Shown: piece by piece, positions 20,934-32,100 of the stretch
Layout of the letters: each line of letters starts with the position of its first letter
Numbering within the stretch: position 1 is the stretch's first letter
NCBI RefSeq assembly: GCF_020360975.1
Contig: NW_025408681.1
Span: forward strand, 930,001-994,000
Direction of reading: 5' to 3'
Source of the DNA: Hirsutella rhossiliensis
Taxonomy: Eukaryota > Ascomycota > Sordariomycetes > Hypocreales > Ophiocordycipitaceae
Length of the DNA stretch: 64,000 nucleotides
Made by a program: the position numbers and the translations under genes
Notes under the pieces: model-generated
What the model saw: the letters and a program-made list of their open reading frames with translations, nothing else
Told to the model about the DNA's origin: nothing
Database searches by the model: none

Positions 20934-21832
20934 GAGATAACGGCCGCGTCTCCCATGGCAACCCCCTCGACACACAGCACCGCCCTGCAGCGCAACCACG
21001 CTCCCCCGTTGACACGGTTGCCCCCCTCCGAAGCGCCCTCGCCCACTGAGCCCCTGTTCACCGGCCGCCATCAACCCCTATAGCCAAGAATAATCGAGCC
21101 TGTTCTCAACAGCCCAGCCTGTTGCGCCTTGGCGTAACGGGTTGAGGCACCCGAAGACCATTCCTTCCCCCGTACCGCAACTCGAGATCGTGGGTTCGAA
21201 TTCAACCCGGCGTTCTGGCGTTTTGGCATTTTGGCGTTCCGGTTGCTTTCTAGGAAATATTGGTACTTGCTTTCTGGGAAATATTGGTATCTGCTTTCTG
21301 GTTCCCTCGCACCTTTCACCTCCCTTCCTTTCTTCCCCTCTCCCCTCTCCGCCACGGTCCTTAGTCGGATAGAGGCAGCGGGGCCCCGCTGTGGTAGTGC
21401 CGTCACGAGTGTGATCTCGTAGGGGTTGGGGTGGTCTTCATTTTTTTGGTGTTTTCGGAAATTGGTTTGGTTGTGCGTGCGCCGCAGGATTGCACATCAA
21501 AGCGGGAGGAGCACATCTATATTGTTGGGCATCACTTTTTAGTGCTTGAGGTAGACTCTTTGAATGTGACAGAATGCAGCATGGTGATGAGGGAGAGACG
21601 ATGGTGTTGTGAGTGAAGCAGTGTACGATACAATGGGCATTGGCCACTTTCTGAGCGTTTTCAAAGACCAAACGGCACTCTACTGAAAATGGCCTCTGGT
21701 AACCGGCTGAGCAAAGAATAGACTCGTCACACTATCGTAAAAATTACTCGCTAATCCCGCATCCACATACAAAGGTAAAAGGCCCGGAGTAATTAGAGGA
21801 ACATGACTCCAAAAATGACTCTGCGCGCGTCT
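20934..21832. other. Convergent 3' region with a tRNA-like repeat
   Basis: Lies between the stop codons of the EngB-like and Rsm1-like genes. Besides the pol III-like element and direct repeats listed separately, I see no gene. 21430-21780 is T/G-rich without motifs. Confidence 0.5.
21121..21310 (+). repeat. tRNA-derived (SINE-like) sequence with downstream direct repeats
   Basis: TGGCGTAACGG near 21135 fits a pol III A box, and GGTTCGAATTC near 21195 fits a B box except for one base. They are about 63 nt apart, too far for an ordinary class I tRNA. The acceptor and T stems do not pair properly, so this is not a working tRNA. It is followed by short runs of TTTTGGC-type units and by two near-identical copies of TGCTTTCTRGGAAATATTGG around 21243-21290. 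A tRNA head with a repetitive tail is typical of SINEs. A degenerate tRNA gene is the alternative. Confidence 0.4.
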
Positions 21833-23423
21833 CTACGACTGGTGGGACTGCCCCGAACCAGGCCGGCTGATAGAGCGGCGCAGTATCCTGGCGCCCTTGG
21901 AGTCAAAGAGACTTTTCACCTTCTTCAGCCTCGCCCACCGCTCCTTGTCCTTGGCGTCGCGGGCCTTGTCCTCGGCCTCTGCGTCGTCGAGCTCGTTGAC
22001 TGCCGTGGTCGTGTCCGAGGGCTCGGGCGTGGCGCGGGCGGGCGTGCCGGGCGTGCCGAGCGTTGCTCTGTGCAGGGGAGTCGAGGCGAGGCGGTCGTGG
22101 GCGGGTCGTGCTGCCGCCGACGTCTTGGAAGAGCCCTCGTAGACGCTGCGCAGGCTCGACTCGTTCCTGATGGTCTGGAGCAGTGTGTTCCACCCAGCCA
22201 GGGCTGCCGCGGCGCCGTGGGGTGGCCCGCCTGTGCTCTGGGCCTGTGCGTTCTTCCACGGGCAAAAGAAGCGGTGCTCGCGGAGGGGGTCGAGGTGGTC
22301 CATGGGCGCGGGGACGAGGACTTTGCCGTTTTCGTCCACCTCCTTGCTCTTGAACATCCAGAGACCCAGTCGCCGGTGGCAGGTATGGCACGAGGCCGAG
22401 TTAGGAACCGCCCCGATGCGCGGGTTGGAGAGGCCCTGCCAGCCCATGAGCGCGAGGGCCAGCGCGGGGCGGTTGACGGGCTTAGGCGCCGAGGGAGCGG
22501 CCCTGTCGGACGGGGCGCGGTCGGTGAAGAAGTCGGGTGGGAGCTGAGACAGGACTTGGTCGAGGTCTAGGTCGCTGGGGAGCCGCAGGTTGGCTTCGTA
22601 TGGGAGAAAGTGGGCTCTGGTGCCGAGCTCGTCGTATCGCTGTCGGAGGGCGACGAGCGTGGCCCTGGCGTTGGAAAAGGACAGGCGCAGCAGAGAGTCT
22701 TGAGGTTTGAGTCAGAACCGGGGCAAGGACGTGTTGAGGGGACCAAGGCCTACCATCGCAGCCTCTTCTTCGCCACAGACAGTCTGGCTGATGTGAGGCA
22801 ACAACCAGCTCGCAATACTTGTCGACCAAGGCATCCTCTGAGTCCAGTTAGGTCGGAACGTCAGGAAAAATGGATGTGGGCAAGCATGGCTAACCAATCT
22901 CGGATGGCACCAAGACGGGCACCTCTTTGCCGTCGACTTGTTTGCGGTTAAGCTTGACGAGCAGCTCTTTGTGGCAGAGAACACAGCGAACCGTTTCCTT
23001 GGCGTGGCAGATCCAGCCGCGCTTGGCCCATTCGATTTCGTTGACCCTGTCAGGCTTGGGGGTCCAGTCCGTGAGTTCCTGGAACGTGGCCAAGCGCCTC
23101 AAGAGCTCGCTTCGATCGCCGGGGCAGTACTTGACAAGGGCGTCCCTGCCGGTCCTAGAGGCGCTGGCGGCCTGCTTTCTCGATTTTCTCAGGGGCGAGG
23201 CCAGGCTGGCGAGGGTGGATGTCATGTCCGAGGGGCTGTAGTTCTTGGGCGCCGTGGACTCGGACAAGCCCAGGCGGCGGCGTTTCTGCAGAAGCGCATC
23301 GTGGGTTGAGGAGGCGTCGGCGGCGGCTCCGCCACGACGAGAGTCGGCGTCCATGGATGGGGGGGAGTCGGGATTGCCGAGGCCTTGGAGCAGAACGTTG
23401 AATTTTCGCTTCGTTGCGTTCAT
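21833..23423 (-). CDS. rsm1: C3HC/Rsm1-type zinc-finger protein (mRNA export factor family)
   Basis: Three exons on the minus strand: 23423-22895, 22837-22754 and 22698-21833, giving 492 residues. The introns are 57 and 55 nt (donors GTTAGC and GTAGGC, acceptors CAG and AAG, CTAACT and CTGAC branch signals). The joins give EDALVDKYCELVVASHQPDC, LWRRRGCDDSLLRLSF, and then a continuous C-terminal half. The C3HC finger (WAKRGWICHAKETVRCVLCH, completed by HQPDCLW) and the second Rsm1 module (CHTCHRRLGLWMF ... HRFFCPW) are both present. The family includes S. pombe Rsm1, needed for mRNA export, and vertebrate NIPA/ZC3HC1, a nuclear-pore-basket protein. The start at 23423 is the ATG before MNATKRKFNVLLQGL. 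Upstream codons in frame are low-complexity. Confidence 0.88.
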
Positions 23424-24234
23424 TATCCTCGAGTTGCGGCGAGAGAGTGGGAGCGTTGACGACAGGCGGACAGGCAGAGAGGGAGGGAGGTAGGGAGGAG
23501 GAACCGGGCCGGAGTGGGACTCGTGGGCTGTCCTAGAAGACGCGACGATAGGTCTCGATGGTCGGCATGCTGGCGGATGGACGGTTGAGTTGAACGGAAG
23601 TTCAAGCAATGACAATGGCGGCGTCCCAGAGGGAGACGTTAATTACCAAGTACATAGTACTTCGTGCAGGCAAACAAACAACAGCAACAGACGGAGCTCG
23701 GCGCATGGTTAGTCCTAGATAAGTCGATAAGCAGCCGACACCCTTGCGAGGTACGTACTTCTTCCTCCACCAAGCTCGACCCTTGTACGAATACGAATAG
23801 CCTCTTTTTTTTTTCCCTCTTGGAACTTCCCTTACAGTCGGTGAAGCCACCAATCGGCCTCTTCAGCCAACCTCATTCTGCCATAGCATCCCCCCCCGGC
23901 AGGCACGACAGCACACGAGCCGTGCAATCAAGCACGTCCAGCAATCCCTCGCAGCTGCTGCCCAACCTCTCTCCCGCGCTTTCTCCTGCGCTCTCTCCTG
24001 TGCTCTCTCCTTCCTTGGGGACGCTCCAAGTCGGGCAAAGTTGTCTCTCTTGGCTCTTGCTCCTGCACACCTTGACGAACAAACGAACTGTCGTACATGT
24101 CAACCGTCTCATCAAGCCGTCCACCAGCTTGGCTCTTCGCCAACAACGCCGACAACAGCAGAAAGGAATCGACAACGCCCCCCCAAGCAAGCCAGGGCGC
24201 TGCAGACACACCCGCCAAGCCAGCAACCGCAAAC
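23424..24234. other. Divergent promoter region between the Rsm1-like gene and SRP40
   Basis: About 0.8 kb, CT-rich toward SRP40, including the threefold direct repeat GCTCTCTCCTGTGC/GCTTTCTCCTGC at 23978-24010. The frame of SRP40 is open upstream to an ATG at 24097, so some of this may be translated. Confidence 0.5.
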
Positions 24235-25506
24235 ATGGTCAAGACGGACAAAAAGGCCAAAAGGGCCAAGCAGGGCACCCGCACCACCGCCCTGTCCAAA
24301 AAGCGGACTCCTGCAGCCGCACCACCGCCCGTCCTGCTGATGGACTTGGTCGAGCAGTTTCTGGCCGAAAACTCCTTCGACAAAGCCCACAGCGCCTTCA
24401 AGAAGCAGCGCGCGGAGAGCGGTGCCGGTCCCGGTCACAAAGCCACCAGCAGCAGCCATTCCCTCGTCGGCGTGTACCGGGCTTGGGAAGCGTCCCAGAG
24501 CAACGCCCGTGGCAAGGCAAAGGCCACGACCAAGGACACTGACAGCTCCAGCAGCGACACCAGTTCCAGCTCCAGCTCTAGTTCAAGTTCTAGCTCCAAT
24601 TCCGACTCTAGCTCTAGCTCCAGTTCCGACTCCAGCTCGGACTCCAGCTCCAGCTCGGACGAGAGCGACAGTGAGAGCGAAGCCAAGGCCCCCAAGTCGA
24701 AGCAATTCGCCGCCAACTTGAAACGCAAAGCGCCCGCTAGCTCCAGCTCGGAGGATTCTTCTTCAGGCTCGAGCTCCGACTCGGACTCGTCTTCTGACTC
24801 TGACAGCAAACCCCAATCCAAAAAGCAAAAGACTGCGACCGCCACCCAGCTTTTTTCAAAGTCAACCTCGAAGAACTCGCTGGCTGACGCCGGCAAGATG
24901 GACGTTGACGACGCTTCCTCTGATTCCTGCTCAAACTCTGATTCCGACTCGGACAGCTCCAGCTCCGACTCGGAGTCCGATTCTGAGACCGACAGCAGCT
25001 CGAGGGGCTCGGCCGTGGCCCAGGCTGCCGCCAAGGTGCCGCTCCCCGAGTCTGACAATTCATCCTCTTCCTCGGACGACTCCTCATCAGATTCTGAATC
25101 TGGGGGCGGTCATGCCAAGCCTCAAGTCAAGGCCAAGAAGGCAAACAAGGCTGCCACCAAGCAGTCATCCGATTCCTCGGTCACGTTGGGCACCAAGTCA
25201 CCCGAACCCAAGGTGTCGACGACCAACCCCCCTCTGCCACCTGATCCCGTCATGACGGCGTCCACCAATGGCCACAAGAAGCAGCAAAATGAACGCTTCT
25301 CTCGCATCCCCAAGAACATAAGGGTGGAGTCCAAGTTTGCGTCCAACGACTACGTGGCGATGAACTACTCGCAGCGTGCCTACGACGACCTGGTTGTGAC
25401 TAAGGGCAAGGGCTTCACCAAGGAGAAGAACAAGAAGAAGAGGGGCAGCTTCCACGGCGGCATGATCAACATTAATGAGAAGAAGGGCATCTACTTTGAT
25501 GACTAG
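24235..25506 (+). CDS. SRP40: SRP40/Nopp140-like nucleolar phosphoprotein
   Basis: Single exon, 423 residues from the ATG at 24235 (context GCAAACATGG). An in-frame ATG at 24097 would add 46 residues but has a weaker context. The N-terminus has a LisH-like helix (LMDLVEQFLAENSFDKAHSA). The centre is a very long Ser/Asp/Glu array, a probable casein kinase II substrate, broken by short Lys-rich blocks. The last 70 residues (NERFSRIPKNIRVESKFASN ... MININEKKGIYFDD) are the conserved SRP40 C-terminal domain. These proteins shuttle between nucleolus and Cajal-like bodies and chaperone H/ACA and C/D snoRNPs. The serine codons produce AGC/TCC runs and mirror-image open frames on the other strand. 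Confidence 0.9.
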   Translation: MVKTDKKAKRAKQGTRTTALSKKRTPAAAPPPVLLMDLVEQFLAENSFDKAHSAFKKQRAESGAGPGHKATSSSHSLVGVYRAWEASQSNARGKAKATTKDTDSSSSDTSSSSSSSSSSSSNSDSSSSSSSDSSSDSSSSSDESDSESEAKAPKSKQFAANLKRKAPASSSSEDSSSGSSSDSDSSSDSDSKPQSKKQKTATATQLFSKSTSKNSLADAGKMDVDDASSDSCSNSDSDSDSSSSDSESDSETDSSSRGSAVAQAAAKVPLPESDNSSSSSDDSSSDSESGGGHAKPQVKAKKANKAATKQSSDSSVTLGTKSPEPKVSTTNPPLPPDPVMTASTNGHKKQQNERFSRIPKNIRVESKFASNDYVAMNYSQRAYDDLVVTKGKGFTKEKNKKKRGSFHGGMININEKKGIYFDD

Positions 25507-26086
25507 GTGGCACGAGGAGATTGGCATATGGGAGCTACCGGGGGCCTGCATTTTCCTACTGGCGCCGAGGCTAGACGAGAGGCGAGGCATTGGACGCCCG
25601 CCGTCGCCCTGTTTTTTGTCCATGGTTGTTTGCGTGGAGTCTGCTTGGGAGGCGTGATTCGATGAGCAGCTATTGGTGTGCGAGGCTTGACAGTCCTGAA
25701 CTTTGGCCTCGCTTTTGGCTCGTCGCCGTCAATCACGGGCGTGCTCGCTGAAGGGAGTCGAAAGGAGGGAAGATGTCTCAATGGTGTCCGTCCGGTCTGC
25801 GAGTGGTCACCGGGGCTTTTGCATCAGATAGAGAATCCGTACATGGCATTTACGCAGCACAGCACGAGCGTGAGGGAGTGCATGCCAGCATGGGCAAGGG
25901 GCAGCGGCAAGGTTCTCCTGTGGCACAGCTCAGGAAGGCCAAGTCGATCCATACAGTAGCCAAAGCTCTCCTCCCCCGGGAATGGACGTGACACCATGTC
26001 CACCAACCAGCAGAGCACCCACGTTGCGCGTCAGGGAGCACTTCTGTACGAGCGTGTTGGTCCTCGGGCGCCTAAATCCAAAGGCA
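25507..26086. other. Convergent 3' region, no gene seen
   Basis: Between the stop codons of SRP40 and the adenosine deaminase-family gene. No motif-bearing frame; presumably holds both 3' UTRs. Confidence 0.5.
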
Positions 26087-28209
26087 TCATAAGCCGGGAA
26101 ACCTTCCCCCTAATTCGATGCGAAATTCTCTTTTTTTTTCGTCCTTCTCTTCCCACTCTCCCTCGTCTCCCGCCTCGACGTCCCCCTCGCAGTCGCCGTA
26201 CCGGCCAAGCATCCACTCCAAGAACTCGTCCCACTGCCTCTCCCACTCCCGCAGCATCGCGCCCCGCTCGGCCTCGTCGAGGCACGCGTGCTCCATGCTC
26301 CACAGCACCAGCTGCTTCCACCCGTACAGGTCCATATCGGCCTTGCCCACCATGACCTGGTAGAAGTCGTGCGATAGCGTCGACCTGTTCTCCTCGCAAC
26401 GCACACGCCCAGCTTGTCAGTCCACAGTCTCCAGGTCACGCTGGGAGAGAGGAGGGCAACGGTAGACGGACGCCATCTCTCTCCCATCTTGGTCCATCAA
26501 AGGGTGAAGACGTACCGGAACAAGGCCCCGTTGTCAGAATTGACGGTGCAGTGCACATTGTTGGCCAGCAGCGCATACATGGCATGCCCGCCGACCCGCG
26601 GCGTCAGGCCCAGGATCTCATTGGATATCGGGCACAGCTCGAGGCACACGCCCCGCGCCTTCATCTGCTGCATGACGTGCGGGTGCCTGGCCAGCGCGAA
26701 GCCGTGCCCGATGCGCCGCGCCCCGAGCAGCAGCGCGTCCACCACGTTCCCGTCCGTCGCCGAGCCCACCTCGAGCGTCTCCCCGCAGTGCAGGAGCAGG
26801 GGGATCTCGACGCCCGCGGCCGCGCACCTGTGCTTGAAGTCGAGCAGCTCGCCAGCAAAGTCCTTGAGGGGCCGGCCCTTGGATTCCTCGCCCACCAGAT
26901 CAAAGCCCGCGATCCACTCAGGCCACTGCTTCTTAAACTCCAAACACTCCTCCAGAGCCGCCCCGATCTCATCGGGCGAAAAGACGCGCGGCGTGCAGTA
27001 GATGACCTTGACGCCGCCAAAGAAGCCCCGCCGCGCGACCACCTCGGCGCGGAACCGGGACACGACGTCGATGAGGATGCGCATGATGCCGCGGTTGTCA
27101 ATGGTCCCCGAGCCGTCGTCGCGGTACAACTGGTTGCTGCGCATAAAATTGGGCCGGATTTCGGCGTAGAGGATGCCGTCGCGCGCCAGGTCCTCGAGGA
27201 AGAGGCGCGTATAGGTGCGGTAGGCCGTCTCGTAGTTGAAGAGGCCCTTCATCATACGCGTCCGGCCGTTGAACTTTTGCCATGCCCTGTTCAGGGGTGA
27301 TGTGCGTCAGATGCGATCTGTCTGTTTGATTCTTGCTCTTGCCTTGAAACTCACGGGAGGGATCTTGGAGCATGTATTTGAGGGGAGTGGAGAGGAGGTG
27401 GTGGGAAAGCATATGACATACCCGTCTGCCGTCTGGAGCGGTCCATAGGCTTCGTCCTCGGAGAAGACGAGTTTCTGCTCGAGCCAGCGGTCCGCGGTGA
27501 CATTGGCTCGCGGATAGTGGCGTGGAAAAGAGTCCAAGAAATCAGAAAATCTCATAGTCTGGCGAGGGGTGTAGTCGTGAGCAAAGATATCCCCAGGCCT
27601 CTCAGCATCCGGGCCCAGGATGGAAAACTGCAGCTCACAGCCATCAAAGCTCGCGCCGTCATCGTCAGGCACGAGAGCCCTGTCACTCGTGACAAACATG
27701 CGCTCCATGCCCCTCGCCAGGCGGAGCAGGACGGCCGGGGGCAGGCAGGCGTTGTAGTGGATGTGGAGATGGGCGCCCTTGGGGAGGTGACAGGCGACGT
27801 CGAAGAGGGCCGTGTCAGGGACGAGGTCGAGATTGGCCAGGAAGTGGTCGGCCGCGAAGCGCGGGTGCGTCTGGCCGGCGTGTCCCGTCCGGGGCGCCGC
27901 GCAGGCGTAGACGAGGGCGTCGTCGCGGCGGCGCAGGGCGACGAGCAGGCGGTTGGCACGGGCCTCGAGGGGCGTCGCTCGGGCACGACAGCGGGCGTCG
28001 AAGCCCATTGCTCTCTCGCGAGCGAGCACTCGAGCCCGCGCCGCCGGGTACGTGGCCCTGTCGAGACACGCGTCACCGTCTTGGCCATCCGTCAGATGCT
28101 GAGGGATGGTGACATGGCTGTCGACAGCGCCTCGAGCCGCGGACATGTCCTGCTCGCTGTCTTGGCGAAGCCGACGCCGCAACAGCTCCGACCCAAACGG
28201 TTCTTGCAT
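26087..28209 (-). CDS. Adenosine deaminase family protein (ADGF/CECR1-like)
   Basis: Three exons on the minus strand: 28209-27422, 27286-26516 and 26384-26087, giving 618 residues. The introns are 135 nt (GTATGT...CAG) and 131 nt (GTACGT...CAG), longer than the others here. Splicing yields ADGAWQKFNGRTRMMKGLFN and ALFRSTLSHDFYQVM. Metal and active-site motifs of the ADA fold are all present: HLHIHYN (HxH), LLHCGET, RIGHGFAL and VNSDN. The FNYETAYRTYTRLFLEDL region is typical of the ADGF/CECR1 branch, larger than classical ADA. It probably deaminates adenosine or a related purine. Extracellular ADGFs have a signal peptide. Here the N-terminus is Arg-rich with no hydrophobic segment, so a cytosolic location is inferred. 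An upstream in-frame ATG at 28335 would add 42 basic residues. Confidence 0.87.
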
Positions 28210-29176
28210 GGCCCGATGATGGTTTTCCGGTTCTGCGCTTCTTGTTCTGCTTCTCATTCTGCTTCTCTTTCTGCTTCTTGTTTCCCAGCTGTTGCGACTG
28301 CTGCTAATGGCGGCCTCGTGTCCGTGAATCCTCATGTTACCGTGACAAGCTCGTCACCTCAAGCAGAGGCGCAGGCGAGGAGCGGACGCCCGCTCTTTAT
28401 ATCTCGCTGCGAGCTCAAGATGGAAGAGGGAGATGGGCAGATGAGGTTGACGCAGCCAGCACTGCTGCACTATCGCATTCAGTCATTCGCAGCCTGTACA
28501 GTGCACACAGTGCTGAACAAAGTCGCGTTCCGGCATAGGTTTACCTGCACAGCCACAACACTTCGCACATGCACTGTGCATCCAACCCTCACAACAGCCG
28601 GAAGCCTAATAGACCTCGTGCCAGCCCTACCAGTCAGGCTAAGGAATCCTTGCCCGGGGCTCATGCAGCTATGTTTCTCCCCACAAGGGACCGAGGCTTG
28701 TCTGTGGCGAAGCATATCCACAAAGAGTGCCTTGTCATTTCTCTCCAGTTACCAACAACTATGCCCGGCTACCTCCCGTCTCGTCATGGACCATCGTCTT
28801 GCTGCTTCTCCCGTAATCACTCACCTCGACCACGAGGCTCATCTTGACATCCAACAAGGCGTCACTTCAACACAACGAGTCCCATGCCGCGCCAAACACT
28901 GCCTGAGTCGATTGTGCCCCTTCTATCGCGAAGCCAACCTTTACTCCAACACCGCTTCAGCCTCAATTCTTTACTCCTCGGTCCACGCTTGCTGACCTGC
29001 CGCTGAATTCACCGCTTACCCGGGCAATCAACATCGACTGCACTCGGCTCTATCCTTGATCCTGTCCCGTAGCCGCCTCTCTCCTGTCCGTCCCTCATCG
29101 CATGATTGTCGCCCGTCGCAGGCCATGTGCTCAGCAGCCTGCCTTCATCTTCGACTAGGCAGTCCCTCTTCCCTGT
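28210..29176. other. Intergenic region between BLM10 and the ADA-family gene
   Basis: Promoter side of the ADA-family gene and 3' flank of BLM10, both on the minus strand. Open frames are antisense extensions without motifs. Nothing else recognised. Confidence 0.5.
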
Positions 29177-32100
29177 CTAGGCAAAGTAGCTCTTCCACAG
29201 CACGCCCTCGAGGTCCTCGAGCTGCTCCTGCGTAAAGTACTGCCGATTTTGGTCAGCTTCCTCGTTGCCCCTTGGTGCTTAAATTCGAGAGACAGTAAAG
29301 GCAAAAGCAATGGGAAAATACCTTTTGGTCCACGTTCCAACTGTCCTGCCTAGTCTTCTTGAACTCGCTCAAGATGCTCTTGGTCGCCTTGCCCACCACG
29401 CCCGCGTCGCCAGACGCCTTCCTCGCCAGCGTCGCCAATACCTCCGGCATCCACTCCGGCGGCGGCGTCGCGTAAGGAAACGCCTCGATCAAGGCGCCCA
29501 ATCCGAGAATCGCCGCGTGCCGCCGCGTAATCTGCTTGTGCACGTCCACCGGCGTCTCCGTCCCCGGCGCGTTGCGGCCTCGCCGGGGCATCGGGTTCTG
29601 CTGCAGCTCGCCCTCGAACCGCTCCTTGAGCCGCGCCACCATCGGGTCCCGGATCTGTCGCGGCGAGCAGCGAATCATGCCCGCCAGCGTCGTCGACGCG
29701 CACGACCGCACCTCGAGCTGCGAGTCGCTTAGCATGTCCGATACGGCCGTAAAGAGCGCGTCGCGCTGCGGCGCCTTCATGAGGAAGATGCGCCGAAAGT
29801 AGATGACCTGCATGTTCACCAACGCCCGCAGCCGCTGGTGCCAGCTTGCCGCCGTCCGCCCGATCCGGATGAGCCCCTCGCTGAATTCCGTGTCCTCTCC
29901 GCTCCGCAAGGGGATGTTGGGCAGGTGGCGGTACACATGGTATGCGAGCTTCATGAGCTCCGGGTCCTCCTTGACATCCATCATGTGCAGCAGCTGCTCC
30001 ATGAAGGGCGTCGCGAAAAAGGGCACCAGCTCGATGCACTCGTGCGACGACATGGTGCAGTCCAGCCACATGAGCACCGTCTTGGAACCCGACGTGTACG
30101 ACGATGGCGTCTGCTGTCCGGGCGTCCTCTCGTGACGCCATTTTTCCAGCCGCGCAAAAATGTCATTGATGGTGTCGGTGAGCTCTGCCGAGGGCTGGTA
30201 CGGCCGGATCCCAATCGAAGACGCCTTCTTGTTCTCCTCCAGCAGCTTCGGCACGCTCTCAAACGATTCATGGTATCGCGACTTTTCAATGGCTGAGAGG
30301 AGCCGGCCAATTGCCTCACGCACGGCCTTGTACGGGTGGTCTATGTGCGCCACAAAGTGCTCCAGGATCGGTTTCACGTCGCGGAAATGCCACCCGCCGT
30401 CCGCCACAATGAACTCGACCAACTGCACCTTGGAAGACTCTTTGAATGCCGCGTTGGACGACATGTCGAGCCGGAACGACTGCAGGCGCTGCACAATCTC
30501 GTGCGACCGTCGAGGGTCCTTGGCGTCGAGCACCACGTGCAGGCAGGTCAGCCAATACTGCAAGTTCTCCGGCGTCAAGTCGTCGGTAAAGATCTTGAGC
30601 AGCATCGGCGCCGCAAACTCCCAGACGCGGTTCCGGATCTCAGGCGGGTCGTCGCTAGATCCTGCCAGCAGCGCCCCAAGAATCTCAGAAGTCGCCCGGT
30701 GCTGGTGCTTGTCGCTTCCGTCGCCGTACACGCCCTTGGTCAACTCCTTGACGTCGTCCAGGGTCACGGCCGTCTTCCCGTAGTGCATCAGGTCAAAGAC
30801 GTGCATGAGCAGGTAGACGTAGCTCATGCGGAACCGGTCCGTCGACTGGTCCCGCGGCTCCTGTTTAAAGTACTCGAAACACTGGGAAATCCACTCCTTG
30901 GTCACGATCCTGCCGATGTGCTCCCGCACCCCGGTTTCGACTTCATCGTACGCGTCAAACGGCAACGGGCGCGCCCGAAACGCGGTGAACTTCTTTCCCC
31001 AGGCGAGCCAGCCGGGATGATCAAAGTCGACCAAGTACTCGGCGCCCTCCGGGTCCTTAAAGGCCTCAAGGAACTTTTGGGTAAACTCGGCGTCGCCCTT
31101 GGTCACGGGCATCTCGAGCCTGTTGCGGTCACCAACCTCCTTTTCCAAGAGGTAGTTGGTGTAGTCGTGGCCGTACACCGCCCGCATGTCGATGACAGTG
31201 AAGAGCGCGGTAAAGGAGCTCAGGTAGTAGCCCCTCAAGCCTGGATGGGGATCGTTTGTACCGTGCGCCACCAGGTCGACAAACTCTGCCGGCGCGACGT
31301 TGTCGAAGCGGAGGCACAGGTTGGTGGCGAAGATGGCGCATCTGGTGGCAATCTTCCAATGGGCCCCCTTGGCCCGCTGGGTCAGTTCCCGGCCGAGCGC
31401 GGCCTTGGCGCCCTCGACCTTCTTGCGTCTCTGCAGGATGAACTGGTGCCTGTTTTCGATGGCGGCCGACACGTCCACGGAGGGCATGATGCTGTTGACG
31501 ACGGCGTCGTCGACCAGGATCGCTCGCTCCAGAGGCTTTCCAAACTCGAACATCGCATATAGGGCCGAGGATCCGAGCGCTTGAATGGACGGCTTGTCGA
31601 TGCCCGCAGTCTCAATGTACAGTCGCATCGCCTCGGGCGCAAACCGCCAGTCCTTGAGTATCGACCTCATCAGAGAGGTAAACAGCAGTGTGTACATCCC
31701 GCCCTTGATCCGATCATGCTGATTGCTCTGGATGGCGGCGCGGAGGCCGTCGAGGATCACGGGGATGACCAGGGGCCTGCCCCCGATGAGAGCCTTGAGC
31801 GACGAGTCCTGTGCGCCCTGTGCAACCCTACGGACGTCTGCGTACAGGGAGAGGCACGACTGTGCGAGATCGAGCAGGAGCCGCTTGTCAAGCTCGCTCT
31901 TGTGCCTGGCAGACGCGTTGTGTTTCATGCGCAAAATGTGATACGCCTCGGCTCGCTTGATCAGCAAAGGACGAGGATAGACTTTCCTGAGACCCTTGAT
32001 CTTGAAGGCCGCAATGTCGGCCTTGTAGAGTCTCAGGTGCCTCTCAAATGGATGAGCAGACCGCTCAATGCCCACATCCGTGATCCAGGTGCGGTACGCG

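Noticed and set aside
24435..25058. Minus-strand Ser/Glu-rich frame of 207 codons
   Set aside because: Mirror image of the SRP40 serine array; the AGC/GCT and TCC/GGA codon symmetry creates it.
27517..28995. Plus-strand open frame of 492 codons
   Set aside because: Antisense to the first exon of the ADA-family gene, which has full catalytic motifs; this frame has none.
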